DNA of 64,000 nucleotides. Origin: Marininema mesophilum (GTDB lineage: Bacteria > Bacillota > Bacilli > Thermoactinomycetales > DSM-45169). A program made the position numbers and the translations under genes. Positions 34,841 to 43,372 of the stretch are shown one piece after another (position 1 is the stretch's first letter; each line of letters opens with the position of its first letter). The notes beneath the pieces were generated by a model, which saw only the letters and a program-made list of their open reading frames with translations, was not told the origin of the DNA and did not search any database. The stretch spans positions 372,001 through 436,000 of the forward strand of contig NZ_FNNQ01000001.1 of NCBI RefSeq assembly GCF_900106775.1. The letters run 5' to 3'.

Positions 34841-35045
34841 TGTAGTTCCGCTCCTTTTACCCTTAGCCAGGGTACTCGATGCGAGTGACACTCATAGGGA
34901 TTTACTCATCTATAGGACTCTAAAGACACAAAAGAGCCCGAGATTGACTCCCTCACGAGCCGAACCCAGACACTTTTCCTGCGCAACAAGGGGCAACCCT
35001 TTCCCCTGCTTAAGTCACACATTGACTTTGTACGAGGAAGAGAGG

Positions 35046-36014
35046 TTATTCCACCTGGGCGTAGGCATCGATCACTTTTTGCACCAAGGTGTGGCGAACC
35101 ACATCAGCTTGGGTGAGATAAACAAAGGGAATCTCCTCCACAGGCTCCAGTAGCTTCTCCGCTTCTCTAAGACCGGATTGTTTACCCTTCGGTAAATCCA
35201 CCTGGGTAACATCTCCTGTGACAACCATCTTAGAACCAAAGCCAAGTCGTGTGAGGAACATCTTCATCTGCTCATTGGTGGTATTCTGCGCTTCATCTAA
35301 GATAACAAAAGAATCCTCTAACGTACGTCCCCTCATATAGGCCAAGGGAGCTACCTCGATTAAACCCCGCTCCATCAGCTTACCCACCTGTTCTAATCCC
35401 AACATCGTGTATAAGCTATCATAGAGGGGGCGCAGATAAGGATCTACTTTTTCCTGGAGGTCACCTGGTAAAAAACCAAGACTCTCCCCTGCTTCTACCG
35501 CAGGTCGAGTCAATACAATTCGTTTCACTTTATTATTTTTCAAAGCGGTTACCGCCATGACAACAGCTAGGAAGGTTTTTCCTGTACCTGCGGGACCAAT
35601 CCCAAATACGATATCGGACTTTTGGATGGCGCTTACATAATGACGCTGTCCAAGCGTTTTGATATGAATGGATTTCCCCTTATGTGTTGTGCCAATCTGT
35701 TCATCATACAACTCGAGTAACTCGTCCGCTAACCCTTGTCTGGCCAATCGTTCCGCATAAATCACATCACGTTCTGTCAGCGAGATACCACGTCTAATCA
35801 AACTTAATAATACACGAAACAGGTGACTAAGCATCTCTAACTCATCTGTAGAGCCAGAAATGACCACCTCTTCTCCTCTGGATACGATCTTAGCAGAGGT
35901 ACGATCCTCAATCATTCGCAAAAAGCTATCTTGGGGACCAAAGAGAGCAAGAGCTTCGTTTCCATCTCGTAGTCGGATTTTTATGATGTTCTCCTTTTTT
36001 GGCAAGTGACTCAT
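35046..36014 (-). CDS. phoH: PhoH-like ATPase
   Basis: Cytosolic P-loop ATPase of 322 residues, linked to RNA metabolism and often found near ybeY. An N-terminal KH-like part precedes the ATPase domain with GPAGTGKTF (140-148), LTRPAVEAGE and VILDEAQN. The ATG overlaps the yqfD stop (ATGA). The 205 bases after its end, before ybeY, hold no gene that I can see. Confidence 0.95.
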   Translation of the reverse strand: MSHLPKKENIIKIRLRDGNEALALFGPQDSFLRMIEDRTSAKIVSRGEEVVISGSTDELEMLSHLFRVLLSLIRRGISLTERDVIYAERLARQGLADELLELYDEQIGTTHKGKSIHIKTLGQRHYVSAIQKSDIVFGIGPAGTGKTFLAVVMAVTALKNNKVKRIVLTRPAVEAGESLGFLPGDLQEKVDPYLRPLYDSLYTMLGLEQVGKLMERGLIEVAPLAYMRGRTLEDSFVILDEAQNTTNEQMKMFLTRLGFGSKMVVTGDVTQVDLPKGKQSGLREAEKLLEPVEEIPFVYLTQADVVRHTLVQKVIDAYAQVE

Positions 36015-37240
36015 TCTCCTTGCAAAATCGGTTGTGGACTAGCTATATTTTCAATTACAGTAAAGTGGATCTTCATTACAACTTTACCACTCTGCTCACT
36101 CGCGTGCAAAATTTTTTCCTCTAAAATTCGTCCATCCTCTCCTAAACGGCTCAGCATTTGGACACGTGCTTGTTGACGCCCAATCAAGATCCCATTTTTT
36201 TGGGAAAGTTTTCGATACACCCATTTCATAGCTAATTGCTCTTCTTTGACCCACCCAAAGGGTAAGGTCCATTTCCATACATTAATTTTATGGACCCTTT
36301 GAATAAATTCTGCCTCTCCCTCCAAATCAGTGGTAATGAAGGGTAACCGTACGACTCGGCCCGCTAGATAAGGATGAGTCTCACGAACTCGACGGCCAGT
36401 GTAAACTTTTCTTTTTTGAGTGAGCGGTACCGTCACAGTGGACTCATACCATACCTCTCCTAATACCTTTCCCTCTGCACCAACAAACTTTTCCTCTATT
36501 GGATCATCTTTAACCGTATCAGGAGTCTTTTTTTTATCTCCATACCGTCCGGAAACAATCAGTTGGCCTTTCTTCACAATATCATTCACATCAACTAAAG
36601 GGTGTCCTCTCTCGACCTGAATATCCGTAACCATGCCACTTCGTTTAGCCACCAGATTGACTCGACGATGTTCACCTTTTTGCTCTTCCTCAGTGATTCG
36701 TTTTTTTTCGACAACGGTCAGAATCGCGCGTGTTCCCTCTATCCGAAACCCTACCCAGGAGAGACGTGGGATCTTTTCCATTAAATGATGTTGTAGATGA
36801 CTTATTTTTGGGATTTGACTCTTCATCTGTCCCACATAAACCCCTTCCTGCTGAAGGGAGGATAAAATTTCTCGTGTAGGGACAATTTCATTACCCTCCA
36901 CTTCCACTGACCATACCAGGGAAGAGAGAAAGATAATGATTGCTATAAAAAGACCCATTCCCCATAAAAAAAAATGTCTGCGTTTTACCCTTGCAATCCA
37001 GAAGGGTAACCCAACCTTATTCCGAATTCTCACCCTTGTCTTTGTACTCCGTAAAAAGGGGCGTAAACGATAAAAATCTGCCACAGGAATTGTTAAGCAA
37101 ATTCGTTGGTCATCCACCCAGAGGATTTTAGAGAGGTGTAGTCCAGCCTTTGTGGCTTGATTGATAAAGTCAGCAAGGTTCTCTCCTCTGATATCAATGT
37201 GAAGACTACCTTTAAATGATTGTGGCCATTGATTTTGCAT
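36011..37240 (-). CDS. yqfD: Sporulation protein YqfD
   Basis: Membrane protein of 409 residues made under SigE in Bacillus and required for efficient sporulation. A cytosolic N-terminal domain is followed by one membrane helix (HFFLWGMGLFIAIIIFLSSLV, about 89-110) and a large external domain with a FtsQ/POTRA-like start (EVEGNEIVPTREI). The C-terminus has VMKIHFTVIENIA. It lies 12 bases after yqfC and overlaps phoH. Confidence 0.94.
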   Translation of the reverse strand: MQNQWPQSFKGSLHIDIRGENLADFINQATKAGLHLSKILWVDDQRICLTIPVADFYRLRPFLRSTKTRVRIRNKVGLPFWIARVKRRHFFLWGMGLFIAIIIFLSSLVWSVEVEGNEIVPTREILSSLQQEGVYVGQMKSQIPKISHLQHHLMEKIPRLSWVGFRIEGTRAILTVVEKKRITEEEQKGEHRRVNLVAKRSGMVTDIQVERGHPLVDVNDIVKKGQLIVSGRYGDKKKTPDTVKDDPIEEKFVGAEGKVLGEVWYESTVTVPLTQKRKVYTGRRVRETHPYLAGRVVRLPFITTDLEGEAEFIQRVHKINVWKWTLPFGWVKEEQLAMKWVYRKLSQKNGILIGRQQARVQMLSRLGEDGRILEEKILHASEQSGKVVMKIHFTVIENIASPQPILQGE

Positions 37241-37252
37241 GGAACTCTCCCC

Positions 37253-37546
37253 TTAATCCAGGTACTTCACCTCGGAAACGGTTCCGTCTATCCATATATC
37301 ATGGGAATAAATTGCCTGGATCTTTAATTGGGCCCCGATGATTTGTAATACTCCCCGCGCGGTTCGCAGTCGAATCTCCCCATCAGAAAATTTTTCGACT
37401 CCATGGTGGTTCTCCACATGAACTCGATAAGGTCCTATTATCAGGATCCGAGGCACATCCGTCATCACATCCTGGGGGATATCCAACAAATCCGAAGCGA
37501 ATTTACGCACTCGACTTCCGATCTTCCGCATGGAACGGCCCTCCAT
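37253..37546 (-). CDS. yqfC: Sporulation protein YqfC
   Basis: Protein of up to 97 residues of the YabP/YqfC family, made in the mother cell during sporulation in Bacillus. Core pattern: LDIPQDVMTDVPRILIIG, VENHHGVEKFSDGEIRL, then DGTVSEVKYLD at the end. Two starts are possible: 37546 (GGTGGAG upstream) and 37531 (GGAGGG upstream, aligning better with known homologues). Confidence 0.92.
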   Translation of the reverse strand: MEGRSMRKIGSRVRKFASDLLDIPQDVMTDVPRILIIGPYRVHVENHHGVEKFSDGEIRLRTARGVLQIIGAQLKIQAIYSHDIWIDGTVSEVKYLD

Positions 37547-37650
37547 CTTCTTGACTCCACCTTATGCACCGTTGTCCCACTTTATGTGAAAAAACCGCTT
37601 AGATGGTAGTCAGGGGATCGTAGCAGTATATGTAGGATGGATTTGTCCGA

Positions 37651-37683
37651 TGAAAAATAAAGCGATGCGTTTTACGCATCGCC
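37651..37683 (-). terminator. Intrinsic terminator of the SASP gene
   Basis: On the minus strand GCGATGCGT-AAA-ACGCATCGC is followed by TTTATTTTTC. Confidence 0.88.
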
Positions 37684-37710
37684 AATTTCACCATGAGTTC
37701 GATTCAGTTG

Positions 37711-37899
37711 TTATTTACCTGGTTGCTGTTGTTGTGCTTGACGCACTAAACGCTTCGTAATTTCTCCACCTACTGAACCATTCGCACGAGAAGTACTTCC
37801 TGCACCGAGTTGAACGCCAAATTCAGCAGCGATCTCCTCTTTGTACTGGTTTACTACGTTAGCAGCTTGTGGTACAAGTAAACGATTACGAGTAGCCAT
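37711..37899 (-). CDS. Alpha/beta-type small acid-soluble spore protein
   Basis: DNA-coating protein of dormant spores, 62 residues. It carries the family's first conserved block with the germination protease site (QYKEEIAAEFGV, cleavage in the E-I-A region) and the second block SVGGEITKRLVRQA. The window's own Gpr should degrade it at germination. The ribosome binding site is GAGGAGGGGGTG. A SigG promoter is expected just upstream; CACACTA near 37924 is a partial match only. Confidence 0.95.
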   Translation of the reverse strand: MATRNRLLVPQAANVVNQYKEEIAAEFGVQLGAGSTSRANGSVGGEITKRLVRQAQQQQPGK

Positions 37900-38004
37900 T
37901 TTCTTTCACCCCCTCCTCTTGTAACTCTAGTGTGGACGGAATAGAGAAAAGCAAGTCACGCACTTGTTTCCAAGGGAAGAAGTGGAAATAGGCTTTCCCA
38001 CGTA

Positions 38005-38037
38005 TGAAAAGGAGCCGATGAAATCATCGGCTCCTAA
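38005..38037 (-). terminator. Intrinsic terminator after the floA-38066 unit
   Basis: On the minus strand AGGAGCCGATG-ATTT-CATCGGCTCCT is followed by TTTC. Confidence 0.85.
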
Positions 38038-38065
38038 CATTGCTACACTATCTCCTATCTCACAA

Positions 38066-38503
38066 TTACCGCATTCTGTTCCGTCGACGGCGAGCTACCG
38101 GAGGGTCAAGAATTTCCTTGAATATGATGGCTTGCTTCCATCCCTGTTGGGAAAGCTTAGGTATCGCTCTCCCTCGCTTCTTCCTCACCACAGTTCTTTG
38201 GCTATCTACAGATAACGGAATATGCAACCTGTTGGTTGGTCGATCCCGCTCTATTTCTATATCCCGTCCGAGGGTTTGAGCAGTTTGAGCAGAACCATAA
38301 GCGTCTTCGGCAGAGTGCTCTCCTTGTTGTAACGAAGAAGGTTTTTTCATTCTATTTCTATTCATTGGCTTCCGTTGCCGAACTGGTTTTCCATTCGATT
38401 TACTTTTTGAGAAAAAGGTCTTTATTAACCAACCCACCCAATACACGATCAAGATCAAAAACAAATATCCAAATTCAGAGACTAACTTAAACAACCAATC
38501 CAT
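38066..38503 (-). CDS. Single-pass membrane protein of unknown function
   Basis: Protein of 145 residues: an N-terminal membrane helix (YLFLILIVYWVGWLI), a basic Ser/Lys/Arg-rich middle likely to be disordered, and a C-terminal short block AIIFKEILDPPVARRR. Similar short tails occur on proteins coded beside floA in other Bacillales, but I cannot name the family. The ATG at 38503 has AGGAGGTG six bases upstream. It follows floA by 31 bases, so a role at the membrane with FloA is an inference. Confidence 0.7.
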   Translation of the reverse strand: MDWLFKLVSEFGYLFLILIVYWVGWLIKTFFSKSKSNGKPVRQRKPMNRNRMKKPSSLQQGEHSAEDAYGSAQTAQTLGRDIEIERDRPTNRLHIPLSVDSQRTVVRKKRGRAIPKLSQQGWKQAIIFKEILDPPVARRRRNRMR

Positions 38504-38534
38504 TGCTGACACCTCCTACTGCTTAAGAGCCCTC

Positions 38535-39509
38535 TTAAGCATCCTCCTCATCCGAGCGAGAGATGGATTTGCGCATATCGGTGTCCGCCATCACATTTTG
38601 CATATTGTAGTAATCCATTACACCAAGCTTTCCTTCGCGTAGGGCCTGGGCCATCGCCATGGGAACTTCCGCTTCAGCCTCCACTACCTTCGCACGCATT
38701 TCCTCTACACGAGCACGCATTTCCTGTTCCTTAGCAACAGCCATCGCTCGGCGTTCCTCTGCCTTCGCTTGAGCAATGTTTTTATCGGCCTGGGCTTGGT
38801 CCATTTGTAGTGTTGCCCCAATATTTTTACCTACATCTACATCTGCGATATCGATGGACAAGATCTCAAAAGCAGTCCCTGAATCCAGGCCTTTATTAAG
38901 TACTGTATTTGAAATCATATCTGGGTTCTCCAGCACTTCTTTATGGCTATTGGCAGAACCATTTGTGGTAACAATTCCCTCACCAACACGGGCAATAATC
39001 GTCTCCTCACCAGCACCACCGACAAGCCGTTCGATATTGGCACGGACCGTTACCCGAGCGATTACTTTTACTTCAATCCCATCTTTGGCAACTGCGGATA
39101 CGACGGGCGTCTCAATCACTTTAGGATTTACACTCATCTGTACCGCTTCTAGCACATCCCGGCCAGCCAAATCAATCGCCGCCGCACGCTCAAACATCAA
39201 GTCGATATCCGCCCGTTGCGCTGCAATCAACGCATCAACAACTCGGTTCACATTCCCCCCAGCTAAGTAGTGCGTCTCCAATTGCTCAATCGAAACATCC
39301 AGCCCAGCTTTCCGAGCTTTAATCAGGGGATTCACAATGCCAGCAGGAGTGATCCGTCGTAGTCGCATACCGATCAATGTCGTCAAGCCAACATATACAC
39401 CCGATGCCATTGCAGAGATCCAAAGCATAATCGGTACAAATGTAAAGAGAAGCGCTAAAGCGATGACCCCACCAATAATTAGTAAAATAGCTCCGATTCC
39501 GATTTCCAT
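38535..39509 (-). CDS. floA: Flotillin-like protein FloA
   Basis: Organises membrane microdomains, 324 residues. A membrane-inserted N-terminus (GIGAILLIIGGVIALALLFTFVPIM) is followed by the SPFH-like core and a long Ala/Glu-rich coiled-coil (QAKAEERRAMAVAKEQEMRARVEEMRAK is the centre). The ATG at 39509 is preferred to the TTG at 39515 because of AAAGGGG spacing. It sits downstream of the NfeD protein, its usual partner. Confidence 0.95.
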   Translation of the reverse strand: MEIGIGAILLIIGGVIALALLFTFVPIMLWISAMASGVYVGLTTLIGMRLRRITPAGIVNPLIKARKAGLDVSIEQLETHYLAGGNVNRVVDALIAAQRADIDLMFERAAAIDLAGRDVLEAVQMSVNPKVIETPVVSAVAKDGIEVKVIARVTVRANIERLVGGAGEETIIARVGEGIVTTNGSANSHKEVLENPDMISNTVLNKGLDSGTAFEILSIDIADVDVGKNIGATLQMDQAQADKNIAQAKAEERRAMAVAKEQEMRARVEEMRAKVVEAEAEVPMAMAQALREGKLGVMDYYNMQNVMADTDMRKSISRSDEEDA

Positions 39510-39608
39510 ATCCAATCCCCTTTCTCAAATCATTCCTTCAACACAACCATTTTATTATGGAGAGAGGTGAATCCCTTCTACTTATAACCTGGTACATCTC
39601 ACTTTATT

Positions 39609-40409
39609 CTACTTATCACTTTGAATTTCTTTTTCCTCTAAAAGCTTACGAACAATTACTCTCATTCCTTCCACTCCAACAACCACTACTGGTTCACCGC
39701 TCGCGATAAACCCTCCATCACTTACAACATCCTGCCGTACGCCATCGATTTCCGCAGTCCCTGAAGGACGTAGAGGTGTAATCGTCTTTCCTTGTCGTCC
39801 GGTTAACTGGGCCCGTTCTTTTTGAGACACATACCCTGTCTCATTTTTCTGAGAAGAAAATAACACGAATCGTCTCCAAGTATCTCGAATCCCTAGGATT
39901 TTTACTGCACCAGCTACGATCACTCCACCTATCACCATCGCCAAGAGAAGGGAGATAAGCCCCACCGTTGTATCATAGGTGGCATAGACCACTCCAGCGG
40001 CAAAAGAGATGAAACCTAATATACCAAATATGCCGCCGGGTACTACTAATTCAATCCCCATCAATAGTAACCCAATTACGATAAATAGCAATGTTTCGTA
40101 ACCAGCAAACCCAGCGATGTAGTTGCCAAAGAAGTAAAGACCAAAAGATATGAGCCCAATACCCCCAGCTACACCAAAACCGGGGGTCAATAACTCGATA
40201 AACACTCCCGCTAATCCGAAGATTAGCAATAGCATAACGACATAAGGGTTAGTGACAAACTCTCCTAATTGTTCAGCAAAGGATGAGTTGTCCGGTACCT
40301 TTGCTGATGATTCCGCCGCTGCATAGCCAAAAGGTACAACGAGCGAACCAATGGTCCCTAACAATGCCAGCAAATAAAAAGCGGAAATACTCTCCTTCCA
40401 TCTATTCAT
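39609..40409 (-). CDS. NfeD-family membrane protein, short form without protease domain
   Basis: Protein of 266 residues at the yqeZ position. After a signal segment (YLLALLGTIGSLVVPFGYAAA) comes a run of membrane helices with the NfeD pattern (ELLTPGFGVAGGIGLISFGLYFFG; ELVVPGGIFGILG) and a C-terminal OB-fold (about 195-262: GRQGKTITPLRPSGTAEIDG, VVVVGVEGMRVIVRKL). The ClpP-like serine protease domain of the 430-440-residue YqeZ is absent. Presumed partner of FloA, coded next. Confidence 0.92.
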   Translation of the reverse strand: MNRWKESISAFYLLALLGTIGSLVVPFGYAAAESSAKVPDNSSFAEQLGEFVTNPYVVMLLLIFGLAGVFIELLTPGFGVAGGIGLISFGLYFFGNYIAGFAGYETLLFIVIGLLLMGIELVVPGGIFGILGFISFAAGVVYATYDTTVGLISLLLAMVIGGVIVAGAVKILGIRDTWRRFVLFSSQKNETGYVSQKERAQLTGRQGKTITPLRPSGTAEIDGVRQDVVSDGGFIASGEPVVVVGVEGMRVIVRKLLEEKEIQSDK

Positions 40410-40487
40410 CCATTCACCCCCCTATCAATAATACGAGTTGGAAAGTAATGAGTTTCTCGTTCCTGAAATCTTTTTCCGTCTATAAGC

Positions 40488-40524
40488 GAAAAAACACAGC
40501 GCCATCGAAGATGTGCGCTGTGAA
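40488..40524 (-). terminator. Intrinsic terminator of rpsU-yqeY
   Basis: On the minus strand CACAGCGC-loop-GCGCTGTG is followed by TTTTTTCG. Confidence 0.88.
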
Positions 40525-40536
40525 TGTAGTAGAAGT

Positions 40537-40980
40537 CTACTGTAAAGACTCCTGAACCAAGCGATTCACTGTTTTCCCATCCGCACGACCTTTGACTTGA
40601 GGCATGAGCCGTGTCATCACTTTCTTCATGTCTGCTCTTGATGTAGCACCCGTCTGTGCGATGACTTCTTGAACCATCCTTCTTACTTCCTCTTCTGTAA
40701 GAGGCTCGGGAAGATAATCCTTTAAGATAGCCATCTCTGACCGTGCTTTCTCGGCAAGATCGTCACGATTAGCTTGCACAAACTCCGCAAGGGAGTCTTG
40801 ATGTTGCTTATACTCCTTTGCCACAACAGAAAGTGCTTCATCTTCAGTTAAGGGTCGCTTTAATTCGATCTCTTTATTTTTGATCGAGGATCGAACCATA
40901 CGAATGACAGTCAATCTGTTTTTATCTTTATTTTTCATCGCGGCTTTCATATCATCGGTTAACCGCTCAATCAAAGTCAC
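40537..40980 (-). CDS. yqeY: GatB/YqeY domain protein
   Basis: Protein of 147 residues related to the tail domain of the GatB amidotransferase subunit, which binds tRNA; the role of the free form is unknown. Patterns seen are LTVIRMVRSSIKNKEIEL, FVQANRDDLAEKARSEM, LKDYLPEPLTEEE and PQVKGRADGKTVNRLV. A GTG start at 40980 with GAGGTG upstream is chosen, since the longer frame would overlap rpsU and B. subtilis YqeY has nearly the same length. It lies 16 bases after rpsU. Confidence 0.94.
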   Translation of the reverse strand: MTLIERLTDDMKAAMKNKDKNRLTVIRMVRSSIKNKEIELKRPLTEDEALSVVAKEYKQHQDSLAEFVQANRDDLAEKARSEMAILKDYLPEPLTEEEVRRMVQEVIAQTGATSRADMKKVMTRLMPQVKGRADGKTVNRLVQESLQ

Positions 40981-40996
40981 CAGCTCAGCACCTCGC

Positions 40997-41167
40997 TCAT
41001 TTGCGTTTACGGGCTGCATCAGACTTCTTTTTGCGCTTGATACTGGGCTTTTCATAGAACTTGCGCTTCTTCAGTTCCCGCATTGTACCATCTTTCGCTG
41101 TAGCCTTTTTAAAACGGCGCAGCGCTTTATCCAGCGTTTCGTTTTTGCGAACGTGAATTTCCGCCAT
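40997..41167 (-). CDS. rpsU: Ribosomal protein bS21
   Basis: Basic 56-residue protein of the small ribosomal subunit (MAEIHVRKNETLDKALRRFK start, then MRELKKRKFYEKPS and a Lys/Arg tail). GGAGGGAGGGA precedes the ATG. It lies at the head of the rpsU-yqeY unit and is preceded by an unusually long GC-rich leader (41168-41344). Confidence 0.97.
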   Translation of the reverse strand: MAEIHVRKNETLDKALRRFKKATAKDGTMRELKKRKFYEKPSIKRKKKSDAARKRK

Positions 41168-41344
41168 TCTTGATCCCTCCCTCCGCGGGCTGTTGGTGCC
41201 CGGGGCTATAAAACCGCCGGGGAGAACACCCTCCAGCGATTAATAAGCGAAGGGTTTGGCCCCGCCTAAGGGGACATGCGCTTCGCGTACACTACTTATC
41301 ATATCTGACCATCTTTCCAGACATGAAAGCAAACAGCAAACCCA
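41168..41344 (-). promoter_or_regulatory. Structured leader of rpsU, unknown type
   Basis: About 176 untranslated bases between the promoter and rpsU, much richer in G+C than nearby intergenic DNA. On the minus strand several hairpins can be drawn: CGCGAAGCG; CCCC-TTAGGC-GGGG; ACCC/GGGT around CGCTTATTAATCGC; CCCCGG/CCGGGG-type arms. It matches no riboswitch I recognise; it could be an r-protein autoregulatory site. Confidence 0.5.
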
Positions 41345-41350
41345 TCGATC

Positions 41351-41380
41351 ATTATACAATACCCCAGAAAGATGTGTCAA
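41351..41380 (-). promoter_or_regulatory. SigA-type promoter of rpsU
   Basis: On the minus strand TTGACA (41375-41380) and TATAAT (41351-41356), both consensus, with an 18-base spacer. Confidence 0.88.
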
Positions 41381-41389
41381 AAGGAACCG

Positions 41390-41737
41390 TTAACCTGGGG
41401 GCCATGTAAGGTGACGAGCACCTAACAGGTGAAAATGGATATGATGAACAGTCTGTCCACCATCTTCCCCACAATTGTTAACGATGCGGTACCCTCGTTC
41501 AGCAAGACCGTAATCCTGCGCCAGTTGATTGATCACAGAAAAAAAGCGGCCAGGTAGTTGACTATCTCCCTCTCCTATCTGTTGAATCGAGGGGATATGT
41601 TGATTTGGGATAACCAAAATGTGAACCGGTGCTTGTGCATGGATATCTTTAAAAGCGGTTACCAGTTCATCTTCGTAAACTTTTTCTGCTGGAATGTTTC
41701 CTTCGATGATTCCACAAAAAATACATTCTGCCATCAT
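41390..41737 (-). CDS. HIT family nucleotide-binding protein
   Basis: Histidine-triad hydrolase of the HINT type, 115 residues, which cleaves nucleoside phosphoramidates. The triad HHIHFH (98-103) and the N-terminal CIFC pair are present. The true start is near 41737 or 41734 (AAAGGGGG upstream), well inside a longer open frame. Promoter: minus-strand TATAAT at 41775-41780 with TTTACG 17 bases upstream. Confidence 0.93.
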   Translation of the reverse strand: MMAECIFCGIIEGNIPAEKVYEDELVTAFKDIHAQAPVHILVIPNQHIPSIQQIGEGDSQLPGRFFSVINQLAQDYGLAERGYRIVNNCGEDGGQTVHHIHFHLLGARHLTWPPG

Positions 41738-41774
41738 TGGTTCCCCCTTTCCGATCCTTCCTGGTTTTGTTGAT

Positions 41775-41803
41775 ATTATACCAAAAGCTATACCCACCGT
41801 AAA
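41775..41803 (-). promoter_or_regulatory. SigA-type promoter of the HIT gene
   Basis: TTTACG (41798-41803), 17-base spacer, TATAAT (41775-41780) on the minus strand. Confidence 0.7.
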
Positions 41804-41873
41804 AGATTCTTCAACACCTTTTGGGCTCCTTTTGCATATTCTGCTGGAAAAAGAGAGCAAAGGAGTCAGTCTG

Positions 41874-42137
41874 ATGAACAAGCAATCCAAATCGATGGAA
41901 ACGAAACTGCGCCGCTTGATTCAGCGATTGGTTAAAGAGGAACTAGATAAGCGTTGTGGCATAAAAAAAGCCAAATTACCCCCACCTGGTCGCAAAGAAC
42001 AACCTGCACCACCATGGGCGATTTTTGGCTCCCCACAACCAGACCCGAAGTCCACTATCGCATCGAATAAACCCATTCAAGGTCCATTCGACCGTAAACC
42101 TCCACCCTATGTTCCCCATCACATAAGAAAACGGTAA
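41874..42137 (+). CDS. Small hypothetical protein
   Basis: Protein of 87 residues with a basic helical N-terminus (METKLRRLIQRLVKEELDKRCG) and a Pro-rich, low-complexity C-terminal half (PPPGRKEQPAPPWAIFG, RKPPPYVPHHIRKR). No signal peptide, membrane helix or known domain. The ATG at 41874 has AAAGGAG eight bases upstream, which argues for translation. It lies 77 bases before the Na/Pi transporter gene on the same strand. The look is that of a small spore or DNA-associated protein, but that is a guess. Confidence 0.6.
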   Translation: MNKQSKSMETKLRRLIQRLVKEELDKRCGIKKAKLPPPGRKEQPAPPWAIFGSPQPDPKSTIASNKPIQGPFDRKPPPYVPHHIRKR

Positions 42138-42214
42138 GGAGCGCCTGAAAAAACCCTCGTCATGCCTGTCCCTTGATTGCATATACATGGGAGAAGGCAT
42201 GAGGAGGGCTGACT

Positions 42215-43198
42215 GTGAAAGAGATCATCATCCCCTTCGCTACGGGATTGGCTATTTTTCTTTTTGGGATGCAATTACTACGTTATGGCTTAGAGTCCCT
42301 AGCCGCAGATCGATTACGTGAGCTCTTACTCCGTTTCACACGGACGCCTGTACGTAGTTTTGCCACCGGCTTGACAGCAACAGCATTTCTACAAAGTAGC
42401 AGTGCTGTCACGGTCATCACAATCGGATTTGTTAATGCAGAGTTGATGAACTTCACACAAACTGTTGGAATTATATTAGGAACCAATATCGGCACGACAA
42501 TAACCACAGAAATCCTCGCTTTAAAGGTAGAGGACTTTGCAGTGCCACTTATCATTTGCGGTGGTGCCCTATATCTGATGCCATGGAAACGGCTTTCTCA
42601 CATCGGTATGGCCGTGAGTGGTTTTGGTTGTATCTTTCTAGGGATGGAAGCGATGCAGTGGATAGCCGCCCCCCTGAAAACCCGAGGTTGGATCACTTGG
42701 TTACTCAACCAATCGGGAAATGATATTCTTGTGGGCGTTTTGGTTGGGATCATCATTACAGCAATCATCCAGAGTAGCGGTGCTGTCATCGCTATTACGA
42801 TGGGTTTTTTCGCTACAGGAATCATTCCCCTTCCCTTTGCAATTGCCGTTGTGTTAGGCAGTAATGCAGGCACCTGTGTCACTGGATTTCTCGCCTCCAT
42901 CGGCTCTAGCCGTGGAGCAAAACAAGTTGCCCTTGCTCATTTAGTTCTTAACTTAGGAGGAATTTTACTTTTTCTCCCCTTTATTCCATGGATAGTAGAT
43001 ATAACGCCTTTCTTATCCGACCACCTGGCATCACAAGTAGCCCACATCCAAACCTTATATAATGTGGCTTGTTCTCTGCTGGTTCTCCCCTTTGCAGGCC
43101 ACTTCGCTTCGTGGATCACGAAGATGTTGCCCGATCGCACTATTATCGCATGGACTGCCCAACCAAATCTCAGGAAGAAGAAAAAAAACAAACCGTAG
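42215..43198 (+). CDS. Na+/phosphate cotransporter family protein (YqeW-like)
   Basis: Membrane transporter of 327 residues with the inverted repeat typical of the NptA/PiT2-like Na/Pi family: TAFLQSSSAVTVITIGFV with GTNIGTTITTEI in the first half, and IIQSSGAVIAITMGFF with GSNAGTCVTGF in the second. It lacks the C-terminal PhoU-like domain of longer members, as does B. subtilis YqeW. The start is a GTG with GAGGAGGG upstream. Confidence 0.9.
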   Translation: MKEIIIPFATGLAIFLFGMQLLRYGLESLAADRLRELLLRFTRTPVRSFATGLTATAFLQSSSAVTVITIGFVNAELMNFTQTVGIILGTNIGTTITTEILALKVEDFAVPLIICGGALYLMPWKRLSHIGMAVSGFGCIFLGMEAMQWIAAPLKTRGWITWLLNQSGNDILVGVLVGIIITAIIQSSGAVIAITMGFFATGIIPLPFAIAVVLGSNAGTCVTGFLASIGSSRGAKQVALAHLVLNLGGILLFLPFIPWIVDITPFLSDHLASQVAHIQTLYNVACSLLVLPFAGHFASWITKMLPDRTIIAWTAQPNLRKKKKNKP

Positions 43199-43292
43199 GT
43201 TCTCAACCTCACTTACAGACTTTCGCTGACTGAGCCCACTTTTATTAAGGAAGTGCCCATAGGGTGCTTTAGCTGTGGGAGTTGTCAAAATA

Positions 43293-43345
43293 GAATCACA
43301 TAAAAAAGGGATAGTACACGTGTACCATCCTTTTTTATGTGATAC
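43293..43345. terminator. Bidirectional terminator between convergent genes
   Basis: A 15-bp perfect stem ATCACATAAAAAAGG / CCTTTTTTATGTGAT (43295-43309 / 43329-43343) with a self-complementary loop (GTACACGTGTAC). It serves yqeW (plus) and deoC (minus). Confidence 0.88.
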
Positions 43346-43372
43346 TTTATCCAATTTCTCAGAACGAACTTA

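Noticed and set aside
40981..41055. YqeY start at ATG 41055
   Set aside because: The region encodes the end of rpsU in another frame; the GTG at 40980 gives the usual YqeY length.
41694..41873. Extended N-terminus of the plus-strand protein ending at 42137
   Set aside because: It overlaps the HIT gene and its promoter on the other strand; ATG 41874 has a good ribosome binding site.
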